Below the pieces are notes generated by a model that saw only the letters and a program-made list of their open reading frames with translations, was not told the DNA's origin and searched no databases. Positions 35,270-48,128 of a stretch of DNA of 64,000 nucleotides are shown one piece after another (position 1 is the stretch's first letter; the number at the start of each line of letters is the position of its first letter). Source of the DNA: Sanguinoderma infundibulare (Eukaryota; Basidiomycota; Agaricomycetes; Polyporales; Polyporaceae); NCBI GenBank assembly GCA_032821775.1, contig JAVLRN010000004.1, positions 2,790,001-2,854,000 of the forward strand, read 5' to 3'. The position numbers and the translations under genes were made by a program.

Positions 35270-36960
35270 TCTTTTCAGGAGGATTTCGGCGCATTTTAGC
35301 TTCCCCGCCGAAGCGGGTACTAGTCCCGAGGGCCACGAAGAGGCCTGCGCCAGGAACGACCGTGCCCCACCGGCGACGATCGACCATACCTCGGGTCCGA
35401 CGTCTTGAATCGCCCGCCTATGTTGCGCCGGCGAAATCGGTTCTCTCAAATCATAACATATAAATAATAATAAATTATCTTGAGCATGAATCTTGCAGCT
35501 TGAGGACTGCGACGCGACAGTGAGCATAGTGCAAGACGAGAGTGATCGAAAAGGAAGACGTACATTTTACTTGGTGCGACGCCCGCGAATTCCACAGACG
35601 TCGCTGTTCACCCCATGAAGCTTGAAGGGGCAGGTTGAGCTCTTGATGTGGGTCGTACAGCCAACCCTGGCGCGGGACGCCCTTACAATGGGGTGGTCAA
35701 CCGAGCAAGATGGCGCCTTGAAGTCGTGCCCAGCGCTCTGGAGGCCGATGGAAAGTGGAAAGGGACGCATAGAGGATGGTAAGCGATGATATTAGGACGG
35801 TGGTGGTTGGTGGTTGGAACATACCGATGCCAGACAAACCCGCCCGGTATTTCGGCGCACGTTAGCTTCCCCACAGAAGTAGGTACTAGTCCCGAGGGCC
35901 ACGAAGAGGCCTGCGCCAGGAACGACTGTGCCCCACGGTCGACCATACCTCGGACCGACGTCTTGAATCGCCAGCATTTGTTGCGCTGGCGAAGTCGGTA
36001 CTCTGACATTATATAAATAATAATAATAATCTTGAGGACTGGGATACTCCGGTGAGTACAATGAAAGGCAGACGGCAGTGGAGAAGAGGACGTACATTTT
36101 ACTGGGTGCGACGCCCGCGAATTCCACGGACGTCGCTGTTCGCCCGGTAGAGCTTAGAGGGGCAGAAGAGAAGCTCTTGACGTGGGCCGTACAGCCAACC
36201 CTGGCGCGGGACGCCCTTACGATGGGGTGGTCAACCGGGCATGATTAGGCAAGAAGGCATCTTGAAGTCGTGCCCAGCGCTCGGGAGTCGGGGTGGAGGA
36301 GAATGGGAAGTGGAATGACTGGGAAGCGTTAAGCAGAGTAAGACTGTGCCAGTGGTGGTTGGAACATACCGAGGCCCGACAGCGCCGCCGCTTCGTGGAT
36401 GTTGGTAGCATGCCTTGAATCTGGTGGTTGAGGTGGATTTGATGACCGATGAGTCGTGGAGTAGCTGACTATGGGATGTCGACGCTGTGGCGAACATTAG
36501 CAGGAGGGGCGGCGGTGGCGGTGGTTGGAAGTGAGGACGTCCAAGCAGCACGTCGCATCCCGTCCGGGTATGAGACGTCCTGCACAGAGTGGCAACCGTG
36601 GAGAGTACTTGGTCTTGAAGTGCATGCCGATGAAGGTGGGAGTTGTGAGGAAAGAGAGAGAGAGCGTAGGGGGAGGTCTTATATAGACGTATGGGCGTCT
36701 GTGTCTTGCGGAGTTCCTCTCGGTGGCCTGGCCCCGAGAAGAAAGGCGGACAACGGCGTGATTGCTCACATCTGTGCTGCGCGCCCCTTCGTTTGTTGGA
36801 GGGAAGTGGGTGCATCCGCCGCGGCCGCCCCGATCATGCGGGGCAACCCACCTCTTGCCTTCCCTGACAGATTGACAGGTCTAAAGGCTTGAAGCTTCCT
36901 AGCAACATGGAAGCAATCATCTGGCCGTGCCATTCGAACAGATCGTGTTGTTTCCACGAA
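35270..36960 (-). repeat. Dispersed repeat family, copy 2 (3' module duplicated)
   Basis: Reverse orientation relative to copy 1. Reading on the minus strand: upstream block (36960-36700), TATA box (tctatataag, plus-strand 36678-36688), leader, MFATASTS block, splice-like gtatgttcc and cttcccag, then the 3' module (about 36240-35850) followed by a second, more diverged 3' module (about 35830-35270). Both modules contain the blocks GTTGACCACCCCAT, GAATTCGCGGGCGTCGCACC and GACTAGTACC. Relative to copy 1, the MSEYRLRQRN frame is broken by a one-base deletion after ACGTCGGTCC. Confidence 0.75.
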
Positions 36961-37709
36961 GCATATTAGTGATTTCATCAGCGGAGACCATTGTGACGAG
37001 TGCCGCCACTGGCCTTAGCTTCAAGCCGCATGAGGGGCGTAGGATTGTTTACTTCCTAAGGAGAAGGACGTGTCAGATGAACCGCAGTTTGTAAACGCAG
37101 CATTGGCTCAATTTGTACAGGATTTGCAACTTTTCGGAAGCAAGCTCTGTCCCCGCCCTCGCGCTAAGTTAGGGCATCCGAATAGGACTTTGGAGGCAGT
37201 CTAGCATTGCTGGACTAGTCAGGAGAACGTCATATCGCTTAATCATAAGGATTTCAACCATACCTCACGACAACAACCGGCCTCTGGACATAGGCCAGAA
37301 GCCCACCCATTCCGAATCCGAACTTCCAGTGCCGTGTACTACTAAGGCAACCTCCGCCACCACGGTTTCAGATTGTGCGGGAAGCGGACCATCAATGTGC
37401 CACAACGGGCCTTCCAGCGAGACCAATGGCAAACATGTTGAGAACCAACGAGCCCAGGAGCCGGTGACGGTGCGAAGGACCTGGATCCGGCAGGCTCAGG
37501 CTGGCAGCTGACATGTACAGTACTCCTGGTCATTTAATTTTCAAGTTCGCATCGCGCACGTGCGCAGCGCCGTCCGGACCGGCCAAATTCGCCTGTTCTT
37601 TCTTCTCCAGCACCGGACGTCCGAGTCTCTTTCCTCCTTCTTACGCACTTCGTTGGCCGGTCTAGTTTACTAACCTCTCTTTGACGAAGGCAGATTTAAG
37701 GATGTCACC
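36961..37709. other. Intergenic, repeat copy 2 to SYG1
   Basis: About 750 bp with the SYG1 promoter at its right end. Small ORFs at 37329-37533 match nothing I know. Confidence 0.4.
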
Positions 37710-40700
37710 ATGAAGTTTGCACGGTATGCCGGCTTTTCTGGTCAGCATCGACGCTATATGCTGACGCCTATCGTTCAGGTACCTTGAAGAGACACAGGTG
37801 CGCGTCGAGGCAGAATTTTGCATAGCACGTCGTCTCATCAATTTACTCTTCCATAGACGCCAGAGTGGAAAAAGGCCTACATGTCAGTGCTTCTTTTTCG
37901 CCCCTTACATACCTTCGTGCGGAAACAAGTTGCCTATTCATGCAACGTCTTGCTGGCTTCATGTGCTGCATATGCTCCGACGCGGCGCTCATCCATGCAA
38001 CCTGCATTGAGCGCTTTACCGGTGCAACGTTCTGACTGTGTTGGGAGATCTTCCGTCATTTTATTCCCGTAGCGATTCCTCAGGACGAGTGTTCGCATCT
38101 TCCAGGGAACCTCAAAATGCATGAATATATGCCAGGAAGCCGTCGTACTCACGCCTCGCTTTCACAGTGATTATCGTGGCCTCAAAAAGCGGATCGCTGC
38201 AATCCGTCGCTCACAAAAAGCAGCCAGGATATCGGACTCTACTGATGCCCTCGTCCTCTCCCCTACCGCCGAACGTGTGTCAGAAGACAGCGTCAATGTG
38301 CCCAGTGGGGCAGGACCGTCGCGGCCATCACACGAAGCCATTTCGTCCGCAACGGGCCCCGCAGGTCCGTCTTCCTTAGCCCAGCCCGGCGACCATCCCG
38401 TCACCTTGCGGTCTTCATGGGAAGACCAGAACGTCCGTTCTCACTCAGACCTTGACCTCGCCCGCGGAGAACCTGCACATCCGGTAGCATCGCGTGTAGA
38501 GGTGCAATCCGCGACTTCTGCCACTGCAGAAGCACGTTCCAAGCATCTTCGCGCTGCTACGGTCGAGGGTGCCACTCTTGGTCGCGGACGCAGTGCGACT
38601 ATTGCTTCAGCGTTTCGCGCCTTCCCGTTTCCCCGCCCGAATTCGACTCGCGGCACGACAAACGGGATTGCTGGAGGACCGGGCGGCCCACGATTCGATG
38701 TTAGGCGGCCAATACCGCTCATGGAGCTCCTGCCGTTGCTCACTCCAGTCGAAAGGGCGTTCTTTGAGAGGCTGGATGCCGAGTTGGATAAGGTGGAGAG
38801 CTTCTACAGCCAGAGAGAGAAGGAGATGCGGCACAGGTTGGTAGCTTTTTGAGAACATATGATAGCATATATATGGCCGGAGTTGACATTGCACCACAGG
38901 GCCAACCTCCTGAAGGAGCAATTGCAAGAGCTCAAGGACCACCGCCGCGCATTCTACGACGCTCACCCCGCCGCTGCGGCCCCATACTCTTGGCTACCTC
39001 TGCCGCTTCCCCTTCCTCCTCCTACGATACCCAACGCCCTCCTTCGGCGCCGTAAAGCAACACAAGGTCATCATCCGCCTGCAAGTCCACCACACCCTCA
39101 CCAACATGAGCTTTCTCCCCATGCGTTCCCACCAGTGCCAGAGAGAGCGGCAAAGTCGTGGCGGTCCTCCTTCACGCACAAGCATCCTGACTCTCCGGCG
39201 AGCCCGTCGGTAGGGATACCCAAGGCGCACATCCAGATCAAGGATAGTGCGACAGGGAGCGGCGAGCCCAACAGCGACGAGACAGACGCCACGCTTGCCG
39301 TTCCCTCTTCCGGGTCTGCCACGCCGCCGGCCTCGCAGCCGTGGAAGAGCAGGACTGCTGAGATATCCAAGAGCGTCCAGGCTATCCTCCCTCCAGGCCT
39401 CCGCCCCGTCCCGAGCGTCACGAAGAACGTCACTGCGACCAGCGATGGCACTGACGCTGGGGCGGAGGCTGACAACGAGGAGGAACCGCGTGCTGCTGGC
39501 GAAGGCTCTGGGAGCGGGAAAGGGAAGGAGAGTCCGGCGCACGGAAAGCACGGTGCGGCGAGATACGACCCGGAGGAGTACCAGCATGCGAAGAAGCAGC
39601 TCAAGAAGGCGGTGCTGGAGTGTTACCGGTGAGCGTGCATGCAGTTGCTCGTCCGAGTGCGCGCCGGTTGACCTGCAGCCATTGCTAGCGGTCTAGAGTT
39701 GCTGAGCAACTATCGAGTGCGCATATAATGCTCACCGAGACGTGGTGCATATACTGATGTCGCGGCGGCCTCAGACCCTCAACTTGATCGGGTTCCGCAA
39801 GGCTCTGAAGAAGTTCGAGAAGATCACGGGGGTACGAGCGCATACAACTACCCTCGTATACAAGCGTCCCTCACGTCTCTGTGACCTTCCAGATCCCAGC
39901 CCAAATCGCATATACCAAGGAGAAGATCGAGCCGAGCGCCTTCTCCTCCGGTGCCGTCCTCGACGACCTCATCGCCGACATGGAGGCACTCTTCGCTGCT
40001 CGTTTCGGTGCGCACACGCTCCCCTATCACATCCACGGACGCCTGAACAACCGCCGACGGCGCATCGCACAGCTCGGGGCGACAAAAAGAGGGCGATGGC
40101 CCGCCTACGCGGAGGCGCGAAGCCCACCAGCCACCACTTCAGCACCTTCCGCACGGGCATGGCGCTCGGGCTCGCTGTGCCTGCGCTCGCAGCCGGGCTC
40201 TATCAGAGTGCGTGCGTCTCGTTTTGTGGTTCCGCGATTCTCGTGCTCAAGTGCGCGCTTTGCATGTCTTCTGTGGCAGGCTTCCAGTCGGACACGAGAG
40301 CAGACATCCCTGGGTGGGACGGGCTGATGTACGTTTACGCCGTGTTCTTCGTGCCCACCTTTTTCTCTCTCCTGGTCGGCGTCAACCTGCTCGTCTGGGC
40401 GCAGGCGCGGATCAACTACGTGTTCATATTCGGTGGGTGCATGGGCCTTTGTATGCGCATAGGCACAGTCGCTGAGAGCGCTGCAGAGCTGGACGTCCGG
40501 ACGAAGATGGATCACCGGGTGTATTTCGAGGTCCGTTACCGTCTTCCTCTCCACTAGGCTAGCCAAGCGGGAGCGATCGGTGAACTTATGCTGACTATAT
40601 GCGTGCGTCCCTGGCAGCTCCCTGCCTTCCTGTTGTCGCTCCTCTGCTACGCCTTCTGGCTCTCGTTCAGCCGCATCGGCGCCGATCGTGTCGCGCCGAC

Positions 40701-42116
40701 GACCTGGCCCCTCCTCTGGCTGCTATTCGCGATCATGGTCGTGTTCAACCCCCTCCCGATCGTCTCGAAGCCATCCCGGTGGTGGCTCCTCCGCAACATC
40801 GCCCGGCTCCTCACGTCCGGCGTGCACCGCGTCGAGTTTGCGGACTTCTGGATGGGGTACGTCCTTCAAGCTCCCGCTTCAGACATGTCACGATGACCGA
40901 TTGCACGGGTTGCGGCCGTTTGCGCAACAGAGACCAGTTCTGCAGCCTGCTGTTCACCCTCGGGAACCTGTATTTCGTCGCGTGCGCGTACGCGACGGGC
41001 ATCGATGCGGGCTGGAGGCGGTGCACGACGAACCACGGGCCAAAGTGGGGGGTCGCGTTCCTCCTGGCGGTCGTGCCGCTTTCGGCCCGTCTCGTGCAGT
41101 CCATCAAGCGTTATGCGGACTCGGGCCTGGGCACGCACTTGATCAACGTACGTCCCTGCTTGTTTGTCGCCTTCATTTGTTCGAGAGCAACTCTCGTTGA
41201 TTGTGCGTGTAGGGCGGGAAGTACGGGTCCGGTGTTGTTCAGGTCCTGCTCTACTATCTCTGGAGGTCCCAAGGTGCGCGGACAGTCCTTTGGCACCTTC
41301 TAATGCACGTTCTCACGTCGCGGTTCGTCAGGTGGTACTCGCGGCGCGATGTTTGTCGCATGGTGCATCTTCGCCACCAACTACTCTATTTACGCAGGGG
41401 CTTGGGTATGATTCCCGCCTTCCTGTTATGCTATTGACTCCTTTGACGACGCGTTATGTAGGATCTGTTGATGGACTGGTCTCTTCTCCGACCACACGCT
41501 CGCTACCCGCTGCTACGGAAAGAACTTCTATACCACAACGCAATACCGGTGAGTGGTGTCGCCGCAATGATATCGAGCTTAACTTTGACGGCGCACGGAC
41601 AGTTCTATTATTTCGCTATTGTACGTGAACCAACTTCATTATCATGGGCGGAACAGAACTCGAACGTTGATGCAATGCGCACAGGTCTCTAATACCTTAA
41701 TCCGATTCATCTGGGTCATTTATATACCCGAAAGGGGGCCAAACTTTATCATTCGGACTTTTATCGCCGCCATGCTCGAGATCCTGCGCCGCTGGCAGTG
41801 GAACGTCCGTGAGTGCCGCCCTTCACAGATCCGACCTCCATCTCCTCGACTTCCGGTCTTCTGATTGTCTTGGCCCCGCGCAGTGCGTCTCGAGAACGAA
41901 CACCTGGGCAACATCGATCAGTACCGAGTCACGCGGGAGGTGCCGTTGCCGTACTCGTACGACGATCACTCCCAAGACTCGGATGGCGATGAAGAGGAGG
42001 ATGGGAGAACTCACAGAAGCGTATCGTCGAGCAGGTCGTGGAGGGACTCGCGCCGGAAGAGGGCTGTGGAGACGGATGCGATTACTGCAGAGCATGGGGC
42101 AGTATCAGACAGTTGA
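37710..42116 (+). CDS. SYG1: SPX-EXS phosphate exporter (SYG1/XPR1 family)
   Basis: Nineteen exons: 37710-37723, 37779-37797, 37857-37882, 38168-38836, 38900-39628, 39689-39716, 39775-39831, 39893-40007, 40073-40207, 40280-40432, 40487-40530, 40618-40856, 40931-41147, 41213-41273, 41332-41405, 41462-41548, 41603-41620 (18 nt), 41685-41808 and 41884-42116; 1013 residues. The SPX domain opens with MKFARYLEETQTPEWKKAYI then DYRGLKKRI, and closes with YRTLNLIGFRKALKKFEKIT after a long low-complexity insert. SPX binds inositol pyrophosphates. Membrane helices and the EXS domain follow (DQFCSLLFTLGNLYFVACAY, FVAWCIFATNYSIYAGAWDL, LRRWQWNVLRLENEHLGN). Likely phosphate export or homeostasis at the Golgi or plasma membrane. 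Confidence 0.95.
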
Positions 42117-43853
42117 GCGTGTGCTACTCGGTCTCGCACTGCTGCTGTCCTTGATGCACAAGCTCATTTTACGTTTAACGATGGTCTCATTCTACGTCGC
42201 TGTGAGTTAACGCCGACAGGAGAAGGATGAGCGTACAGGTGCGGAGGTGGTTGCAGTACGTCGGGCAATACGAGCGCATGGATGGAGTGCCGCGGTTTGC
42301 TGCTTGGAATAGGGCGAGAGTATACCTTGGTGAGGTGGAGGAGGATTGCCATAGCGCGGTCCCGGCGCGGAGGCGACGATGGTAAACCACGAAAGAAACA
42401 GGCCTCTGTCATCTTCGTGGTTTACCGTTGTCGCCTCATACCGAATGAGAGGGAAGGGATCGCAGAGATACCCACCAAGCCCGGTGTGGAAGGGAAATCT
42501 ATTCCGGAGGGTCGTCGCAGGCTGTGAGTGGGGGGAAAGAAGGTGAATGCCATCGCTCTGACCGGAGCCCTCGGATTATATACGTGTGCAGAAGCGAATA
42601 GAAGACACCCCAATATAGGACGAGAGACACCAAACCAGGAGCTCGGTTCGTCATTGTACACTCCACGCCGGCAAGCGTGGGCTTTAAGTAGTAGGCATGC
42701 CGGAGACGGACATGGTGGTAGACAAGGCCGGCTACGTCATTGTCACCGTCCTTGTTTGAAGGTCAGCGGTAGCTACTAGCTGGATGAGCATTCTCCGACA
42801 GATATCGTCAGCTTAATATTAATGTGGCAGCTAGGTCACATGCTATGTTTAGATACCGGGTGCATTCGAGACGCGCGAATGACACGAATATAACCGCCGA
42901 CTTCGGTGTGCAGTTGTCAGCGGCGACAGCGTGCGCCGATCTGACGACCGGGAAGAAGCACAAAAATTTTGGAGGCTTCTGCAGTAGGGAAAGTGTTGAG
43001 CGTAGGATGTGCAATAGATGCTACAGGAGGGGAATAGGAAATATATTTTGAAGACGTGCTTATCAGTACCGGCCAGACAGATTTGTTGAAGTGGAAGTGT
43101 CGGCCAGTACCGTATCGTCGAGCCAACCAAAGCCAACTTGAACAAGAGAAGATATTCACGATTACCAGTGCTCAATCCGGTAAACAGCGAAACGGCGCTG
43201 CACGTCCCAAAGGATATACAAACGAGCAATCATTGAGCAGTGGGATAATCGTCGTGATGGACAAGTTGTTGCTGAGTTGTTGCCAGCGGGCTTGGCAAGT
43301 TGGGCGTTAGGGCGCTTACATTACCAAAAGCGGGTGTCCCTCCCGCTCGCCAGCTACAGAGGATATCTTTCTGCTTCCCAGGGCGTGCACTACCTCGAGT
43401 CGTTGGCGAACGAGGAGCATACGAAAGCTATTGGGGCGTCTGGCTTAGCCCTGTGCTGTGCGGTTGCAAGCGGGCGTTTGTACGTGTAGAGTAACCAGCG
43501 TTCAGCGAACGCGGAATTTCGTTGTTATTCCTCTGATCACGCCGACCACGGGTTTCAGCCCTGAACCGTGAACTAGTCTGGTGAGTTACCAAGACACCTC
43601 GAAGAAGTCTGAGGAGCAGAGGCGCGCGAGAAGTCGAGCGGGGGACTAGCAAGCAAGCGAGCCACGTGGCGACGTTCCTCTCTCGTTGGCCTCCGTGACA
43701 ACCGTGGCTTAGACCAGGACGCCCATGACAGATGGCAGATCCGAGCCACCAATGCGACCCTATGCGACCATGCAATAACTCTCCTCTTCAAAACCAACTC
43801 ACTCCCCGTCTTGTACTGGCATTGTTCGGGCTCAGGCCCGTCTTGCGGCTAAG
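42117..43853. other. Gene-poor 1.7-kb intergenic region
   Basis: No ORF here looks coding on either strand. It contains the inverted repeat at 42370-42437. The right end holds the promoter of the MLKL-like gene. Confidence 0.45.
42370..42437. repeat. 24-bp imperfect inverted repeat
   Basis: Arms 42370-42393 and 42414-42437 pair over 24 positions with two mismatches and a 20-nt loop. It lies about 250 bp past the SYG1 stop. Confidence 0.85.
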
Positions 43854-46800
43854 ATGCCGCTCACCAGATACATCTCAATTCGCTCCAAGCTGTCGGCGGA
43901 CGATGCGCTTAGTGCTCTTATCACAGCGTCAGCCGTAACTAGGGATATTTCTGATATGTTACAGTTCACGCCTGCCAAGGCGGCGGCGTCGCTCTTGCTG
44001 GTGATATTCCAGACCATACAGGTATGTCCAGCCATCAACGCAACCAATGAACCGGCTAATGCAACTCTGGCACTTAGCATATTCAGACGAATAAACAGGA
44101 CTGCCATCGCCTGGCACGCCGGTGCCTCTCCCTACTAGTGGACATACGGGACCAACTTGCGGACCACTGGGACAGCGCACCTCCGTCGCTCATCAAGGCG
44201 ATGAAGAAATTCGAAGAGTAAGCCCCACGTACATGTTTCTAGGCTAACGATGCCCAGATCCTGACGCCAACGACCCATCATGAAGGACGCTGCAGGAAAT
44301 CCACGACTTCATGAAGCTTGCTGCGGAACAGAAGTGGGGCAAACGTTTCATGCGGAAGACGACGATCGAAGGTGCCATTGCGGACTACAATGCGGCGCTC
44401 GACGATGCCGCAAGGGCGTTCCAGGCATGTTTCGCTCGATATATGCTAAGCTACCGTGCTGATGATTCGTCAGATCGCTACTCTCATTAATATCCACCTG
44501 GCAGTCGGAGAAGCCACGTCTAACAAGGAGGCTGCCGGCAAGCTCATCACCTCGACCGGGGGTCGACTAACAGAGACTGCACAGCGGTCCGCAACCCTGC
44601 CTCCCTACAGCTCTGGAACAGTAGAAGCTATATCTGACGTGCAAGAACTGAGCACTTCTCCACCTCCGACACGCTCCGCCACGGTATGCGGTCCGCCATC
44701 ATTTTCAGGCGAGATCCACGCTGATACGGATCTATTTTAGATGACTCCGTTCGGCGTCGCTGCCTCACGTTCGAACTCGAACGAGCGGTCTACGCAGAGC
44801 ACGCTCTCACCAACATCCTCGTTCGACCTCATCGACCTTTCAAGTCCGACGAGTGCCGACTTCAGCCCCATCCATCCCGCTTCCTCGCAACGGACCAGTT
44901 CGTTCGAGTCTATCGAGGAAGAGCCGGATGACCTATCACAGGCAGCGACAGAAGAGGAGGAAGCTTCTATCACTGACCACCATGGCGTGAGTAACGGATA
45001 GCGCTATTATGTTGTACAATCGTCGTTGACTCGTTTGGCTATTCAGTTCAACAGATACCACCAATCGCAATTCCGTATGAAAGGGAAGTCGCGAACAATA
45101 AAAGACGGGTGGTGGGCAGGTGCCTTGGAGGGAGAGATCAGCGGTCAGAAGTCGCTCATGCTGCGTTACGACGGGGAGAGGAAGAGTGCCATGAAGGTTA
45201 GTGCCGCTCCATAGCCGATTCCCCTGTGAGCTTAACGTTCCCCAGCGATTCGTTAGGGATGTGAAAGTTCTTCAGAATGTCTAGTGAGTGACGAACTTGT
45301 ACCATCTGCTGTCGCTGGTCTGACTCGATGAAGTCACGCGAACCTACCACAGCTCGTCGGCTACTCCAACGACGAAACCCCGACGCCGTTTATCCTTCTC
45401 GCAAATGGTTCGCAGGTGTCATCCGATCATATTTCGAAGACTGACCACCTTTCGACTTCAGTGCAAACACGCTTGCCTCAGGCCCTACTCCTCGACTCCC
45501 TCAAGACAGCCAGCCTAGCTCGATGCGCGCAGCTTCTCCTTCAATTCGTAGGTGTCTATTGAATTCCGCATCATGCCATTACTTACATTTCTTAAGTAGT
45601 ATCGGGATACGCTTGTACGTCGAAGTGCAATACATAACGTTCGAGTTTCCGAAGGTGACCGTCTTATACGGCTTGCGGAATACACTTAGGATGCAGCCCT
45701 CTACTATCAGCAACAACTGAACCTCTCGGATTCGAAGTTACAAGACTACGTCGAAGTGCGTACTCAGTCGGTAATGATTTATAGGCTATTCATTGAGACG
45801 CCGTCAGAACGCCAGCTACAGAATCGACATGGAGCAAACCGTCATTATGGGTCTACCGCCCCCAGAGATTGACAATATTGTCTCGTGGCGAAACTACGGC
45901 CTCGCGCATTCGATACGCGACATATATTTAAAGGTCAGTAGTCGATTTCTTTGTGGCGCAGGTGGGAATTTATCCCTTTGATTGTAGCTTCTTCCCAATC
46001 GTGGACTGCCGCCAAAGCAGCCAGCAGATGTCACCGATGATAGCAGTACGTCAATGTGCTTTTCCGTATGCGATGCTCACATCGAATACTCGTTCTAGCA
46101 CCAGTCGAAATGCAGCGCAAAGTCAACCACCTGACGATCCTAGTTCGCGCAATTCTCCCCAGTGTAGACGATCTCTCGACGGTGCGCGAGAGGCTGCACA
46201 AGCTTATCGGTACCATCGACGGCGAGTTCGAGGACGAGGAGGAACCTCTCGAGCTTCCCCCTCTGTCGCTTCGGCAAATTCGACAGGCCGCCATTTCTAT
46301 CAACGTCCACCAGGCCGTGTGGTTCGAAAATGATGGTATTACCCCTCATAAGTTTTCCGTTGGTGACCTTGGATATCTACCAAAGGCCGAGAACGGAGAG
46401 AAGGACTGGAGTAAATTCGTCCTGATCTGCAACGTTTTAGTGGAGGGCTTGGCAAAGCTAACGGTTTCGAGCGTTGCCGAGGGGAAGCAGGGCGGATGGC
46501 AGAACAGAGTCCATCGATCGGATGACTTGCCGTCATTTGAGCTCCCGGGTGGCGTGCATGGGTACGTACCGTCACTTGTGTGTATAGAAGATTGGCTTAT
46601 GTCATCCTTACCCTCTAAAGCTGGACTATAGTCGTTCCACCGGAGGCCGAGTACACTGTCGACATCGTACATACAAACGAAATCGTTCGTGTCCACGATG
46701 CGTGGGGCTACCTCCTGGATGCTGGCCGGGATGTGGCCGAGAAGCACGGTGTGCAACCCGAAGACCTCATGCTCAGTTCGTCCTCCTGCCATTTTACCAC

Positions 46801-47300
46801 ACATTCAACATCGCTCACCCTTATGTAGTCACTCGCGCTGGCACGGACCAGCGCTTCAAAATCCGCGACCTCCGCCAGATCCGATATTGGCCAGCATCTC
46901 ACGCACCCGTTATGCCTGGCTTCAACCAGCCTCACTTCGGCGGCCACCACTTCCAACATGGGGGCTTTGGACACCAGCCCTTCGGCGGTCCTGGGCCTGG
47001 CGACCCACGGAGACTGATCCAAGGACAGGATCTCGCACCGAAGGTCTTCTACCTGTTCACGTCTGGAGACAAGGACCACGAGCCGTACTTCTCTTTGACA
47101 CCGGTGCATACGCCGCGGCCACAGGGCGAGAAGCCACCCGAGCTAAACCCAAGCGAAGTCAGATGTTTCGCGTTGGTGGATATGTAGGTCGTCTCTACAG
47201 GACTTTGTCGATGGTAATGCTTACCGGGTATTGGTGTTGCGGCAGGGCGTGGGGGTTCCTGAACTATGTCCAGCTGCACGCGGAGGACTTTGCGGATTGA
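43854..47300 (+). CDS. MLKL-like protein: N-terminal helical bundle plus kinase-like region
   Basis: Seventeen exons: 43854-44021, 44087-44217, 44286-44424, 44474-44683, 44741-44986, 45047-45196, 45246-45283, 45334-45407, 45462-45547, 45600-45614 (15 nt), 45690-45755, 45808-45933, 46028-46055, 46099-46561, 46621-46775, 46829-47183 and 47246-47300; 834 residues. The N-terminal 150 residues (AAASLLLVIFQTIQ, RLARRCLSLLVDIRDQLADH, AIADYNAALDDAARAFQIAT) resemble the MLKL N-terminal four-helix domain seen in many mushroom proteins. A Ser/Thr-rich linker follows, then a kinase N-lobe-like stretch (RYDGERKSAMKRFVRDVKVL, HANLPQLVGYS) without visible HRD or DFG. Beyond residue 400 it is helical and unrecognised, with a Gly/His/Pro-rich patch near 46930. 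Intron 44425-44473 is GC-AG. The 46028-46055 exon is the least certain. Confidence 0.75.
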
Positions 47301-48128
47301 CGGAGCTGGTGTCTCCGCATCGTGTCGGGCCTATTGACATGCGAGGACGTAACTTTATGTCGCGCCTTTGTTTTTAGCTCCCCTCATGGAATTTGTCCTT
47401 GTGACCTTTCCGCGCCGGACGACAAGTTGGCATCGTAACCCAATCGTGGGCGGCTAGCAAACGACTTCAGTGGCCTGATTGGTCAATCGGGCTTATAGGA
47501 AAAGGCCGGCAACTACTTGGGTGACCGCATTGCGACGTTCAGCGGGCACACCAACATGTGCTCGAGTGCTCACCATTCAGCTGATGACCTGGCCACTGCC
47601 CCGGCAAGGATACTGCGAAGTTCATTTCATTGGCGCTTTTCTCTGGCATCTTCTGTCGCCAAGGACTCCCACCCTGTCAAGCCCCAGTGCCAATGGCTTC
47701 TATGATGCCGTCCGCATGAAGATACTGACACCGCTCGGACCTTTAGGACGAAAGGTATGCGGTCTTGCATCCTCTGAAAGCAGCGCGCGACGATGCTGAT
47801 ACCGGTTTGTCAGGCGGAAAATGCTTTCCTTTGGACTGCGGCTAGATAACATATCTCTCCGTACCTCGCTCATCCGAGCTTAACTTCCCGGATCGTCATG
47901 TGTTCTACGTATTCGGTTGGACGAAGCACGGCGGTCGATTTCGCCCCCGGACAGCGTCTTATCAAATGGGCGCATTGTAATAAAGATAAGCTCTGCCGGT
48001 GGCCCTGTGGGGCCTGACGGGCACGCGCCTGGGACTGCTTATAAGTATGCAAGGTATCGCCCCTCATGACCCTCGTCCAGTCCCCGCATTAGCGACTGTC
48101 ACTGTTTGGCGCCTCCAGCGGATCCAAG
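47301..48128. other. Intergenic, MLKL-like gene to permease
   Basis: About 830 bp. The 106-codon ORF at 47479-47799 matches nothing I know and is probably chance. Confidence 0.4.

Noticed and set aside
47479..47799. 106-codon ORF between the MLKL-like gene and the permease
   Set aside because: No domain, no homologue I recognise, and no supporting splice or promoter signals.
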